Below, in pieces: positions 1-12,424 of a DNA stretch of 64,000 nucleotides (the stretch's first letter is position 1; every line of letters starts with the position of its first letter). Source of the stretch: Euryodendron excelsum (Eukaryota > Streptophyta > Magnoliopsida > Ericales > Pentaphylacaceae); assembly GCA_033060915.1 (NCBI GenBank), contig CM065390.1, positions 17,811,501 to 17,875,500 on the forward strand, given 5' to 3'. The notes under the pieces are model-generated. The model was not told the origin of the DNA. It made no database searches and saw only the letters and a list, made by a program, of their open reading frames with translations. The position numbers and the translations under genes were made by a program.

Positions 1-729
1 GCACATTAGGGCCTTTGGAAGGTTTGAAGACACTTTGGGGTCTTTGGAAAAGTTCAAGGTACTTTGAGGTCTTTGAAAAAGTTTAAGACACTTTTAGGTC
101 TTTAGAAAAATTTAAGACACTTTGAGGTCTTTGGAAAAGTTTAAGACGCTTTGAGGTCTTGGAAGTTGGAGACTCTTTGTGGCTTTGGAAGTTTTGACTT
201 GAAATTGGGAGTGAAGTGTTTTGAAGATGCTTTTGGATTGACTTTAAAGGAGTTTTGGAAAAATGCTTTGGCATGACTCAAGAGAACTTGAAAGTGTTTT
301 TGAAGTCTTGTTTTGAAAACCTTGGAGGCATGACTTTAGAATGTTTTGATGAATTAGTTTTTGAATGTGGTTTTTGAAAATGGCTAAGTGTTGGAATCCT
401 AACATGGACAACCTAAGAGGTTGTTCTTGATTTATCACTTGTCCTTGGAATCCCTAACCATGAGAGAGCTAGGAATACCTTAGGTTTGTAACTCTTTGGA
501 AACATCTTTGGAAAGGTCTTGAAGACGGGGTGTAAGAACATAAGAAGAGCATATGGAGTTGGGTTTTTGAAATCATGGGGGTAGGAGGTTTTGGAAGAAT
601 AGGTGAGGAGGGTAATTGGAAAATTTGAATGATCATTTGAAAAAGGGTTCAAGAGTTGGAACCTTGAAGTGTATTAACCTTGGTTGGGTTAGCCTAGGGT
701 TAGGGGGAACCTAAGGTTAAAAAGACTAA

Positions 730-905
730 GGGTTAACTAACTAGGGTTAAGTTAACTTAGGGTTAGGTGACTAGAGTCAAGTTAACCTAGGGTTAGGCAA
801 CTAGGGTCAAGTAACTAGGGTCAAGTTAACCTAGGGTTAGGCAACTAGGGTCAAGTTAGCCTAAGGTTAGGTAACTAGGGTCCAGTTAACCTAGGGTTAG
901 ATTGG
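730..905. repeat. 30 bp minisatellite inside LTR copy A
   Basis: Five to six imperfect units of about 30 bp, each containing CTAGGGTTAGGCAACTAGGG followed by TCAAGTTAAC. Some units are shortened. The AGGGTTA text looks telomere-like but the register and unit length are wrong for plant telomere DNA. Confidence 0.8.
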
Positions 906-2307
906 AGAATGGTCTTGAAAGTTGTTTTGGTGCATTCTTGGAAAGAGTTTTGAAATAAAAAATATGATATGCAATGGACTTTGATTGGCAATCTTTGTGA
1001 AGATCATTTCCATGAAAATTTTGACTCTAGCCAACAGTATGGTTTATATGGTTAGTGATTGGAGACCATTCCAAGGAAGGTTTCTTCATGGCCATTATAA
1101 CCCTTATCTTGACAAGAGTGGAGGGATTAAAATTTAACATGATGATGAAAATTTTTGAAAAACCATTTTTGATGCAAAGATGGAGAGAATGCATTTTTGA
1201 AATCATCTTTGGGGAACGATTTTGAAAACTATTTTTCAAGGGAACCATTCCATCAAAAGAGGGTTCATATGGCCAATAAAAAGGGAGACCACTCATGAGA
1301 GGGTTTCATGGGGCCATTCCAACCCCTAAACTTGAGAGAATAGAAACCATAGAATTCAAAGAGTTTGAACATCATCCTTTGGCAAGCATAAAGAGAGAAG
1401 GGAGCCATTCTATCAATTTAGGGTTTCTATGGCCAATATAAAGGGAGACCACTCAAGAGAAGGTTCCAAGGGGCCATTCTAACCACTAAATTTGAGAGAA
1501 TGAAAACCTTTAAAAATTAAGGGGGTTTGAAAGCAACCTTTGTGCAAGTTGAAATGCAATGAAGCAAAAGCATGAATTAGGGGGTTGAGAGGAAATTTCT
1601 AAGGCATGATTCCTAAAGTCTCATCCTAAACTTCAAAGGGCCAACTCTTGGAACAATTTTTGAAGGACATGTAGAACTTGAAAATGTCATGAAATTAAGA
1701 GCAATGCAAGCGTTGTGGGATATGGCAATAAACATAAAATGAAGCCAAGCATACAAGACATGATCAAAATAATAATATACAAGGGGTCATGATTCACATA
1801 CAAGGCTTTTAGGCTTCACCATACAAACAAGGGGCTTTTAGGCCATACCATCTTAAAGTAGGCTACTGAGAGGTCCCCTTACACGGTGGCTCTCACTTGC
1901 TTTCCTCTAGACATGATCTAGGAGCCCTCTTGGCTCAAGCATGCAAGAAAGGGGGGTTGGAGATGGGGATTAAAATAGAGAATAGCCTAAGTAGGCTAGG
2001 AGGGAGAAGAGAAGAGTGGGGGAGAGCACAAATGTAAAAGGGATACCACCTTTTGCCTTCAACACTCTTATAATCTTCAATGGATGTCTTAATTGGAGCT
2101 TGAGTGACTTCAAGAAGGCTTGAGAGGCTTGAGTGGAGTATATAAGTATGTATAAGGCTTTGTATATGGAGTGTATAGGCTTAGGAGAGGTGGAATCTAG
2201 CCTAAGTGTTAGAGGGGAGGAATATATGTAGAGATTTGAGTTTCTGGAGTGATTTCAGCAGAGTTTCGTATCAATTTCGGACCTAAAATATGCAAGGGGG
2301 GAGGCCT

Positions 2308-2402
2308 CTATTTATAGGCAATCTGGAACAGACCATGCGCATGTGCTACATGCGCATAACCAAATTTTGGCCGTGCGCATGTCCCACATGCGCAAGTACT
2401 GT
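2308..2402 (-). promoter_or_regulatory. LTR promoter: TATA box with upstream ATGCGCAT palindromes
   Basis: On the minus strand a TATA box (TATAAATAG, complement of 2308-2316) lies about 20 bp downstream of four copies of a palindromic core close to ATGCGCAT, spread over 2333-2394. The equivalent place in copies B and C also has palindromes before TATAAATA, but with a different core. This is most likely the U3 promoter of the element. Confidence 0.6.
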
Positions 2403-2689
2403 TCCATTGCTAGAATAACACGTGGCACCCTATGTACTGATTAAATCTCGACCGTTGATCGAAAGTCAGTCAGTCTGAACAAAATTTGAGCGCATGTAGC
2501 ATACGCTCCATCACCGGGAAAGTTTGTCCAAACTTTGCCTCGATAATTGGGCCAACCGGGAAGGTTCCAAGGGAATCGGTCGCACTCGAGATGTTCTCCT
2601 AGTGCATCCGACGAATTTTCATGTTTTTGAAAAGTTTGAATTATGTTTGGAGATGTGTGATATCGTCTCGGGAAGTGTGCTAAAAAGGA

Positions 2690-3160
2690 CACTTTTGCTG
2701 AGCGTCTGTGATACGCTCCGGGGGTGTTTGAAAGTGGCTGTTTTCGTTTGATGTGATCGAGGCCTTCGAGAAGCGATCTATTCGATCGGACCGTTCCGAT
2801 GGAAAGTACACTGGAAATGCTTCCTAGAATTCCCAAATTTACGCATTTCTCAAGTCGTTTGACGGTGTGTTTTGATTAGCGAATCGAAGAAAAAGTCAAC
2901 CTTGGCGGCGCGTCTGCGAAACGCTCCAGGGGTTGCTAAAAGTTATAGTTTTCGCACCATAAGATGGAGGGCTTAGGAAAGTGATCCATTCGATCGAACC
3001 GTATTGGTGCAAAGATCTATGGACGTGCTTTCGAGAATTCCCTAATTTACGCGTTTCTCAAGTCGGTTGACGGTGCGATATAATCAGGGAATCGGGAGAA
3101 AAGACAATTTAAGCGGAGCGTCTGTGAGACACTCTAGGAAACTTTTATCGAGTCGTGTGA
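2690..3160. repeat. Two diverged ~225 bp tandem units in LTR copy A
   Basis: Text beginning near 2755 (CGATCTATTCGATCGGACCG) recurs near 2978 (TGATCCATTCGATCGAACCG). Both are followed by AATTTACGC(A/G)TTTCTCAAGTCG and then by an imperfect hairpin of the form GAGCGTCTGTGATACGCTCC. A further single hairpin lies at about 2488-2510 and the last at about 3116-3136. Confidence 0.7.
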
Positions 3161-3257
3161 GCTTAGTGTCGTAGGGTGTTCCTTGGGTTAAATAAAGGCG
3201 TGCGGTGAAATCCTTTGCTCGAAACCCCAAGGCTAGTGCTGTTTCGGGGCGTTTTTG

Positions 3258-3605
3258 GCTCCCAGGGGCAAAACGGTCATTTTGACCGGAGTTGGCTGGA
3301 AATGGTCAGGAATGGTCTGGTATATTGTGTTAGGCGTGTAGGGCTATTCAGGGATGGTTTTGAGAGAGTCTGTTGCCGTTCAGCGAGGTTCGTGTCTTGT
3401 TGAGTCGTTTAGGGGCAAAATGATCATTTTGACCAGAGTGAGCCGGAATATGACCGGATTTGGACCAAATGGCATGCGGGGGACGCCTGATGGTTTGACA
3501 ACATTGTGGAAGGATGGACTTATCATTTTGAGGGATTTTGAACTTTCCCAAAACGTGCCTGGAAGCTTAAGGGGCAAGTTGGTCATTTTTCACCGAGTCG
3601 GGCTA
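3258..3605. repeat. ~150 bp tandem units with GGGGCAAAA(T/C)GGTCATTTT
   Basis: Three units are marked by AGGGGCAAAACGGTCATTTT near 3264, its relative near 3411 and AGGGGCAAGTTGGTCATTTT near 3571. The same unit, in inverse orientation, is present in copies B (14728-15040) and C (54410-54920), which ties the three LTRs together as one family. Confidence 0.75.
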
Positions 3606-3612
3606 GCAAGCG

Positions 3613-3965
3613 CCGGTGTTGACCTAGGTGTTGGTTCTCGAGACCGCCTGGTCTCAGAAAACTACCTGTGCGGTGTTGGTCTCCAAGAACACCCGTTCTT
3701 ATAGAGCTACCTGTAGGGGTGGTGTTGGTTCTTGAGAACGCCTGGTCCCAGAAAGCTACCTGGAAGTGTAGTGTTGGTCTCCGAGAACGCCCGGTCTCGG
3801 AGAACTACCAAATGACGAACATTCTACGTTGGCGGGCTAGCAGGTGCCAGAAGTGAAACGTCTGGAATTTGATGAGGTGTTGGTCCCCGAGATCGCCCGA
3901 TCTTAGGAAGCTACTTGGATGGCGTTGGTTTCCAAGACCGCCCGGTCCGGAAAACTGCCTGGAAT
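3613..3965. repeat. ~58 bp tandem array built on GGTCTC/GAGACC pairs
   Basis: About six imperfect units, each with GTGTTGGT(C/T)(T/C)CC(G/A)AGA followed by CGCC(C/T)GGTCTC and AGAA(A/G)(A/G)CTACC. Each unit can pair with itself through GAGAC/GTCTC. Copy C has an 81 bp array of similar GAGAC/GTCTC content at the same place. Confidence 0.7.
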
Positions 3966-4128
3966 AATGGTGCTTAAGGCTCCAGCGGTTCCTTGTGGAC
4001 CCGAGAAGTGACTAGTTAGTTGGATTGGAGATTGAAAGGCTCATCTTGAGCTTGCATGTGTTATGATGTTGGAAACCGAATCCGGTCGGGCCGGAGATTG
4101 CCGAGCGGGCAAAAATGGGGTGCTTACA

Positions 4129-4395
4129 GCAAGGATTCGACTAGGGTTGGGTTGTAAGTTGTTAACTTGTATTATTGTTCTTGATAGTAGATTGATTGGT
4201 TGGACTAGGTCCCATGGTTTTTTTACCCGAGTTTGGATTTTCACGCTAAATATAGTGTCTGGTCTTGCCTGTGGTTAGGTTATTTGTACCTATACATGAC
4301 ATGCGCTTGAGAATTATTAATTATAAATACATCAATTGAATAGCTACTTGTATCGCCATTATTAAGTAAATGCATAACCGGATAGGTTTTTTTTT
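4129..4395 (+). repeat. 3' part of the Copia 5' LTR
   Basis: Contains AGGGTTGGGTTGTAAGTTG, a tract with GATTGATTGG and ACTAGGTCC, and then ATTGAATAGCTACT before the PBS. All these recur in the same order at 14390-14577 and 18148-18225. The upstream part of this LTR was displaced by copy A. Confidence 0.75.
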
Positions 4396-4399
4396 TATT

Positions 4400-4411
4400 T
4401 GATATCAGAGC
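4400..4411 (+). promoter_or_regulatory. Copia primer-binding site (initiator Met tRNA type)
   Basis: TGATATCAGAGC differs by one base from TGGTATCAGAGC, the standard plant Copia site complementary to initiator methionine tRNA. It follows the LTR end directly. Confidence 0.8.
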
Positions 4412-4698
4412 GGGACACTCAAGAACTGATTTTTAAAATTTATTTTACAAGAGTGAGGTCCTAAGTTTCTAGATCCATGGATTTATCACGTTAGTATTTG
4501 TCTACTTGTAGACCCTTTTAGACCCTTTTGTTAAAGGATGATTGCTTATGACATACTATAGGATATTTGTACTTCATGTTTATCGTTTGGTTTTAGTGCT
4601 ATCATCTTATTTGTATTTTTAGCTTTTCTATTTGGTTTGATAAATTAGAAAATTACAAAAGATTTTTTTGTGATTGTACATCTTTGATGAGTTCATTG

Positions 4699-6129
4699 TA
4701 GGGGTGGACACTAAGCAAGCCGAGTCGGGCCTGACCTACCTAATTACACTTTGGTTAGTGGCTCGAGCCCGGCTCGGCGAGGCATTGGGCCTGAATTTTG
4801 TTTCCCAAGCCGGCCTAAAAATAAGAATAAAATCCTAGGCCCGCCCAGCCTGCCCATTAGGCCAAAAATTCCATTCAAGCCACATTTTAAACTGTCCTAT
4901 ATTTTTACAGATTCAACACATAATCTAGCCTAACTTGCGAAACCCAAGTCTATGCTACAATAAAATGAACACTTTTAAAGTATTACAAAACCAGCTTCAA
5001 GATGTTCCTGAATGTAGAATTAAACAATACAAATTTTATCGTCTCAATATGAAAATTCCATGAGCAATTTAACAACACAAGTTCAAATTAAACCAACATA
5101 ATATTGCAACATAATATCATAAGTCCAAATTAAACAAAGTCCAAACTAAAATAACATCAGCAGTTCCAAGCATCACATAGTCCAAATTAAAATAACATCA
5201 TAAATTCCAATCATCACATGCCCACGCCATCAAATTCCTAAATGCCCAACACTTCAGTGGAAGGAAGCTTTTTAAAGTTATCACATACCTTTGAAGCTCA
5301 TTTTCGATGTTTACCAATCGAACAATCCCTATCTTCATTGTCCATAGCTATGGAAGTTTTATCACAGTTGTTAGGATTTGCCATAATTAAAATTCTACAT
5401 CGAAAAAGTAAAATTGTCAAAACAGATTCATCTATTTCTTAAAGAAGAAAAGAACTTTTCTTAAACAACAAAGTAGCATAAACAAATTCAGGCCGTCAGC
5501 CTTGGTTCGTTCTCTATACCTATACATACCTACACATATATATATAACAGTAACATTGATCTTTGCCTTAAATAGGTTCTTTGGGATATCATTGTATATA
5601 GAAAGAAGGCTACGGCTGTTTATAGGATGAAAATTCTGAGACTTTCTATGCCATCTTTTAGATATTTACCTCAATGTTACATAGTATTCATGTAGACCCC
5701 AAGTCTTGATCAGGTCAACAAAATGTAAATCAATGGTCTAGCAATCAAGAAGTCAAGACTTACCTAATGGTAGGAAAAACCCTTGATCAGCAGGACAACA
5801 ATCATCAAAGTCCCCCATCAGTTTCAAGTTTCAACAAGTAGTCGCCAAGAGAGAGAGAGAGAGAGAGAGCGAGAGAGTGAGAGGTAGAGAGAGGGGGCTA
5901 AAATGTTTCATGAAATCCTTAGGCAGCTAGGGTTTCTCTAAGGTTCTCTATTATGTTTGTATATATATTTATTATTTATTTTAAAATTCTCCGGCTGGGC
6001 CTAGCTAGATAAATTATTCCCAAGCCCAGCCCAAAAATAATCAGGCCTAAAAAATTATCCCAGCCCGTCCCAACAGACTTATTTTTAAATCCCAATCCTA
6101 TCGGGCTAGTGAGCCGATGTCCATCCCTA
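4699..6129. mobile_element. Non-autonomous hAT-like element
   Basis: The left end TAGGGGTGGACA and the complement of the right end, TAGGGATGGACA, form terminal inverted repeats. The 8 bp flanks GTTCATTG (4691-4698) and GTTTATGG (6130-6137) match at six of eight places, which fits a mutated hAT target duplication. The ends are rich in GGCTCGAGCCCGGC-like text, typical of this kind of plant element. There is no transposase. A GA microsatellite lies at about 5851-5881. It sits in the internal region of the Copia element. Confidence 0.7.
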
Positions 6130-7455
6130 GTTTATGGCATCTATGCTTAATTTTCTGTGATGAGAATGATGCTTTATATATTGTGTAGAATTCATGTGCC
6201 TCACTAAGTTTAATTTTTTACTCTTTGTTTGAGTAATAGTTTTCATGGTTATGAACCTAGAGTATGCTGCTCACACTTAATGGTATTGACCTTGTTGAAA
6301 TTATGTATGTGATTCTTGTTGGTTTGTACTGTTCTCATGTTCTTTAGATAATTACATACTAGATTGACCTATGATTATATGTTCTGATCTCATTGTTGAT
6401 CTCTACACGCTCCCATGTGACTCGGTTGTTCTATTTTCCTTTCGTGCTATGAAAAAAATAAAATAAAATAAAATATAATTTTTGTATAATGGAAAGGGCT
6501 ACCAGTGAGTGTGAGTGCAGCAACTATTGTAATGTGATAAGAGGAGAATGTTACCTACTCATGTATGTGAAAGCCGCTATTGTATTGCACAATATATTCT
6601 ATCTTGAGAGATATGGTTAGCTTATCACGTGTATGGGTTGAGGGGGAGTATTCATTGCTATATCAACAAAAGGGATATAGGACATAACTAGGTTTGACTT
6701 CTAGTAATGTGAACTTCATAAGAATTTGAATAGTCTTCTTAACATTGATCTCTACTAGTATTTTTAAACAAGTGTTGATACATATTGAGTTCATTGTATA
6801 CACACACTTGGTTGTTTCATGAATATCATCATCTTGTAACAAAGAGTCTAGAATTTCACTTTAGTTCATGTGCTAAGTTCTTCCTTAATGGTGTTATATG
6901 ACTTTGTGCATGGATACCTAAGGCTCTGATGATGTGCATAATTACCTTTTTTGTTTTTATTATAAAAAAAAATTGGTGTTTGTTTGTCCTATCCTACATA
7001 AGAGGAGTTTGATTTGATTTCATCTTATTCATGTTTAGCATAGTTTACTTGTTTCTCTCATTAAGTATGATTGTTATTTTTTCTCCTTTATTGATAATCT
7101 CTCTTTGGTCATTGAGTTGAGTTTGATTTGAATATCGTGTGACAATTCATGACAAAAGGGGAGAGAGAAATATTAACTTGCATGTGTTGAAGGGGAGAAA
7201 ATATTATTTGTGGGAAAAGCATGTTTAGGGGAGTTGGGGAGAAGAATTGAGTTTATATACCTTGTGATATGTGCTTCTTATAGTTCTATACCATACATTC
7301 ATTTCATAGGTATTCTTATTTTGGTGTTGTGCTTGCAAATAAATAAATACACACGTGACTTTCTTGAGCGTAACTTCCAATTTAGTTAGTTAGTCATTTG
7401 GATGTATTTATTCTTATGTTATGTAAACCTTAATGGAATTGACAAAGGGGGAGAT
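6130..7455 (+). mobile_element. Internal remnant of the Copia element
   Basis: No open frame of note. Several purine tracts of the form AGGGGGAG and AGGGGAGAG (about 6649, 7158, 7191, 7228) precede the final AAAGGGGGAGA at 7444-7454, which abuts the 3' LTR and is the best polypurine tract. I see no recognisable reverse transcriptase or integrase text. Confidence 0.55.
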
Positions 7456-8002
7456 TGTTAGGTCATTTAGTTTTGACAAATTCTCTAAGCAAAAACACAT
7501 TTATTGTAATATGTTTCTGGAGTTGTAATTTGTGTTTTGAGTCATTCCTAAGTGTTGTAAAACTCAAAGTTATAAGAGCAAAAATGTTCATCATCCACAC
7601 ATTGGCTAAGGAATGCTTAGATATATTTAAACATAATATTGAAGCAGTTCAGAGAGTTTTGATTTATTTGAATCGATCTAGATAGCTTTCGATTGAAGAT
7701 TCAGCAACTGTAGAAAATAAACTACTTCGATACCTTTCGATTGAAGATACAAAGAGAGTGCAAAATTGACAGACTGACTCAATATCTTTCAATAGAGTTC
7801 GTTGGAGTGAGTCGAAAATTTTCTATAGTAATTGATGAAAATAAAACCTCCGTTTTTAGAACTCTGATTCGTTCCCTGTAAAATAAAAAAATAAAAAAAA
7901 AAATCTTTTTAGGGTTTCAAATTAAGCAGTCGCATAAGAAAGAGTTCTTAGAACCTCTTATATTAGAAAGTTGTGGTTTTGACAAGGAGTTTACAAGTTA
8001 TT
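7456..8002 (+). repeat. Copia 3' LTR, first segment
   Basis: Begins TGTTAGGTCATTTAG after the polypurine tract. Contains repeated TCGAT(C/A)GAAG-like palindromic text around 7675-7800, a known feature of some SIRE-type LTRs. It is interrupted at 8003 by the Athila-like insertion and resumes at 13965. Confidence 0.65.
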
Positions 8003-9472
8003 TGATCTACTTAACACACCTAAGAATATGTGCGATGAAGTAATACATAATAAAAATAACTCGGTAAGACCGGGGTCAAACTACAAAGAACAAATGTAGT
8101 AGTTAAAACCAGATGATAAACGTAACGAAAAGAAAAATAATATATTTTTGTAGTTTTGAGATGGAGGTTGCTAAACTAGACATTAACATAAACATAATCA
8201 AATAAAATAGTCTTAGATTCAATTGATTCAATCACTTGACTTACTTGGAAATGATCAATATAGGTTTACCAACTACCACTCTTTTAGCCTACTCGAACCT
8301 CATAAATTAGTAAATTGGTATATTCAAAATAATCAATCACTAAAATATAACATTAAAATCATGAAACACTCACCATCGACTCATAAACACTTGGCAATTC
8401 TTTGTCAACATAAGTGTAACAAACATAATTAAAGGCACATGTTTTCAAATATTCTACCTTAGAAACTTATTCAATTAAAATCGAAAACCCTTACCATCGA
8501 TTTGCATATGTCGACTGCTTTGTCAAGGAAGAAAGTATTACAAACATAATTAAAAGTCTAAGTTTTCAAAAAAAACTAAACGTCAATTATTCATGAATAT
8601 AACTTAATCAATTCTGAATTAGGATTAAGGGCTTAAGGTCCTCACCAGAGGTTTGACATAAAAACATACCAGACAGAGTACCTGTATAAAATATACAAGT
8701 ATCCAGAAAGTGTAGAGTAAACCAACATCTACTTTACTTTTACACTACTATATTAATTACACTACTCCTAAATTTAATCTAGCCTATACTCACACAAAAC
8801 CATTACATGCATAAAATATAAGTGTACAAGCCCAAGTATGCAATATATCGAACGTATGCAAAAACACCAAGTTTTCAAATGAATCCGGAATGAAAAGACA
8901 AACCTTAATCAATCATACCAATTCAGTCAAGTGATGTTCCCAATTGACTCTAAGAATAAAACTAGTTACTAATATTGAAAAGTCTAAACATGGAAGAAAA
9001 AAAAACTTTATAAATAAAAATTTTTAACACAAAACAACATACATAAATGGAAGAGAAATAAACCCCAGAACTAAACTCCCAAGAGAGAAGCCTCGGCCAA
9101 AGGCCGAACTCTCTCTCTCTCTTGCCTCCTCCCCTCTATTTATAGACTCATAAGATGAAGCTATCCATTCCCTACAATGATGCATTATTTCTTTATTTAA
9201 TTATTAATGTCTTTTTTCCATTTTAATTGCCTTTTTTTCATCTTCCACGTCAATTGTCATGTGAGTTATCTTCTTTCTATGTCAATTACTTTCTTTCCAT
9301 GTCAATTGAAATATTTTCATGTGAGTTTGCTCCCTCTTTTATCTAAAATCTTATAAAATGCTCAACAAAATTTATTAGGATTAAAAGTAAATTAATTAAA
9401 ACAATTTTTAATTATTTTAATGCTAACAAACATAAGTTAGGAACTTACAATTACACTTTTACAATGTAATCA
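8003..9472 (-). repeat. Athila-like 3' LTR (minus-strand element)
   Basis: Aligns with 12425-13964 from TTGATCTA(C/G)TTAACACACC to TTACAATGTAATCA. On the minus strand a TATA box, TATAAATAGAGG, lies near 9137-9148. A block of CATGTCAATTG(T)-type short tandem units is at about 9245-9330. Confidence 0.8.
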
Positions 9473-12398
9473 CACCCCCCAATTTGATTTTTGCTAGTCC
9501 CTAACAAAACGAATAAACACACTTAAAAATATATGTTTCACTTTCATAGGGATCATGAATGTATTTAGCATATATACCAAGTTTTTAAACCCGTAAGTTA
9601 CACCTAGTGGACAAGTGGTGTCTCGTGAGAATTTTCAGTGATGGTACCCACAAATATCAAAATGGGCCTATAAATGAGGATTAGGAGGATAAAATATGGC
9701 ATGTATCAAAACACAAGTATGTTCTGTCTGTCCTACTCTTTAATATATAAGCAAGATAATATCGTAGAATAACATATTAGAGGCTTTTGTGTGTGTGTAA
9801 TCATTACATGATAAGAAAAATATTACAACTTCAAAACACAGATATATCCTTTAAGTTTTGATAGATATTATCTCAGAAAGAAAGAACATATGTATCTCAT
9901 GCCGGTTGTCCTTACAAAAGAGTAAATGTAATGTAAAATTAAAAGAGACAATCATAAAAAAATGACGTAAATATATAAAGTGAAAGATAACTTGGTATAA
10001 CTCCATGAAAGAATACTCAATGTTAAAATCACATAAGCAATTGATAAGTAAATTCTCTTTGAAATGAATGAATAAGCAATGTACACATCGAATTCTCGAG
10101 GACTTTGTTCAGGCTCTAACTTAGCCATGAGGTTTAAGGTATAAAAAAGAAAGGATACAAGGCTCAAAACATATGTGATCAAAGCATGAATTGATCAATA
10201 AATACATACTTTCAATTTTTTAATTTCATTTGATTTGATTTGATATTTTTTCAACAACCAACCTCTTCTTCTTCTTCTTCTTCTTTACTTTTACTATCCT
10301 TTTTTTAGTGTTGTTTTTTCCTTCATTGCTAATTTGTTTTTTTCATATTGCAAATAGATTACCTTCTTTCTCAATTCAACTTGCTTAAGTGAAGATACTT
10401 ATATTTTCATCTTTGGAGACTAAACTTTAGCAATGATATATGTAGCAAGAGGCAAAGAAATAAGCTTAAAGATGATTACAAAGAAATTATGTTAACAAAG
10501 AAATCTATGGCTCAAATGATCAAAGATGGCATCGATTTATTTTTAAAAGTGCATAATAGCTCAAGGTTATAAAAATTCAACATATTCAATTACCGTAACA
10601 ATTGAAACAATTGAGTCAAATACAAGTATAATGGAGCTATTGAAAGAGTGATGTGAAAAAAGTTCATCAAGATAAATGTAAACACTCCGAAAGGTGTAAT
10701 TGGCTTTAAAGCTCACTTGGTGAATAATCTCTACTTTTGTAAGGATAAAACTGTACAATATGTAAAAATACTAAACTGATCATGATATGATAATAAATGA
10801 TGTAAAATAGCTTCTTTTTATCTGTTAAGATAAAATCTTTCAATTGTATTAAAAATAAAGGATAAAACAAAAATTGTAGTAAGGTGAATGAAAACATGTT
10901 TCAACAAATCTCTAAAAGTTGCGCAACCCTCTTTGTAAATCTCAAGTGCATTAAGATATTCAAATTGTATGCTCCTCGACCTTGCGCATATTTTTTTTTT
11001 TTTTTTGTAAGAATACAAAATATCTGCAAACTAAATATTAGTCATATTTACAAATAAAGATAAACATGCAAATAAAACACTCAAACCTACCACACTCTAA
11101 GAAGAATAATCATTACAAAGTCAAGTAAGACTTTTGATATCAAAATCAAGATAATTTACCATTCTAGTGATTCTAAGGCGTCTCAATGCCTCAACATTTA
11201 CTTGTCCTTTAATAATATTTAGGTAAAACATTTGATTCAATGACATTAGTAGATGGCTCCCTTTGATATTTGCTAGTCACAAAAATTCACAAAATAAAAC
11301 AAACACACAAAATAAAAAAAATAATAAAAAATAAAAATCAACAAAAGGGGGTGGATACCCTCAACTAAACACAAACTAACAACCTAAATGTTGGAACGAA
11401 TCAAGTGTTGCGTCTACTCATTTAGTCTCATCCTTGTGGCTTACCGTGACTCTTTACTTTTAAGAACCACTTAATTGGACTAACCCACTTTGAATTAGAG
11501 ATAGAGTATGTGATACCTCATTGAGAAGCTTCAGTACTTCTCCTCTCAAAAATCTCTTTCACTCGTGTAGGTCGAAGCGCCTTTGCATTGGATGTACCGG
11601 TTTAGATTATTTTCAAGATATAAACGTTATAAGCAAATAACATGACTAATACCGTGTAAGTCAGTTATAGTCCAACCTAAGGCTTTTCTTTGAGTCTTCA
11701 GAAATTCCACAAGAGTTTCCTCTTGACCTTTAAACAGACTAGAGGATATGACGACACTAACACATCCCGACAAAAGAAAATGAAAAAACACTAAAAAAAA
11801 AGAAAAGAAAATTACAACGGAAATGAAAAAACAAAACCTGCACTCTAAACACAAACGACAACAAAAGACAAATGTTAGAGTTAGGAAATACGTTAGTAAT
11901 GGTCACCTTGTCGAGAGCACCAGCTTAGAAAAGCAGTGGATCAACTCGAGAGATAAACTACAGAAAGAAAAATAACTAAATGTACAAGACTGAAATTAAA
12001 GTGCAAAAAGTAAAATACTAGCAATGGTAACCCTATGGGTTATCCACTCAGGGTTATCCACTTAAAGAAAAGAAAAATATTAGATAGTTAGATATATATA
12101 CATATATATACAGTCCAACTCATTTGTCAAAGTAGGAAAATAACAAATGTCCATATCTTTACTTCATAGCAAAGGTATAAGATTTGAAGTTCAGTTGTCC
12201 TCCTTAAGTTAACTGCAATGGTCTTGTTTTATTTATTTATTTTTTATTATTATTATTTTATATTTTTTTATTATTTTATTGTTTTTTTTATAATTTTCAA
12301 TTTTTTATATTTTATAATTTTTAAATTTTTTTATTTTTTTATTTTTGTGTTCTTTTTATTTTTGTTTTTTTTTCACAATTTTAACTCCTTACCACCAT

Positions 12399-12416
12399 TC
12401 CTCGACAATGGTGTCA
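12399..12416 (-). promoter_or_regulatory. Degenerate tRNA-Asp-type primer-binding site
   Basis: The complement reads TGACACCATTGTCGAGGA. It differs from the Athila site TGGCGCCGTTGCCGGGGA (intact at 35096-35113 in this window) at five of 18 positions, every one a transition. Confidence 0.75.
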
Positions 12417-12424
12417 AAAATACT

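Larger units (their letters stand above)
1..4128 (-). mobile_element. Tat/Ogre-like giant LTR, copy A (partial)
   Basis: Read on the minus strand, this begins at 4128 with TGTAAGCACCCC, the same start as copies at 14578 and 53281. It then shows the same order of parts: a Val/Gly-free non-coding tandem block, units containing GGGGCAAAATGACC-like text, a TATA box, and a long tail of repeated CAAAGTGTCTT and TTTCCAAA text reaching base 1. Compared with copy B it should continue only several hundred bases beyond the window start. No coding region is present, so only an LTR is visible. The Tat/Ogre assignment is inference from its size, layout and the conserved block around GGGATACGTA seen in copies B and C. 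It is inserted in the 5' LTR of a Copia element; GCAAG (4129-4133) is the likely right target duplication. Confidence 0.8.

Noticed and set aside
730..905. Telomere-like AGGGTTA text
   Set aside because: The unit is about 30 bp with interspersed CAACTAGGGTCAAG; plant telomere repeats would be 7 bp units in strict tandem.
2690..3965. Possible CRISPR-like spaced repeats
   Set aside because: The units are degenerate tandem repeats within an LTR with no unique spacers and no cas genes; a plant nuclear context makes CRISPR implausible.
10260..12400. Candidate genes in the interior of the minus-strand Athila-like element
   Set aside because: All frames there are short, AT-driven and without recognisable domains.
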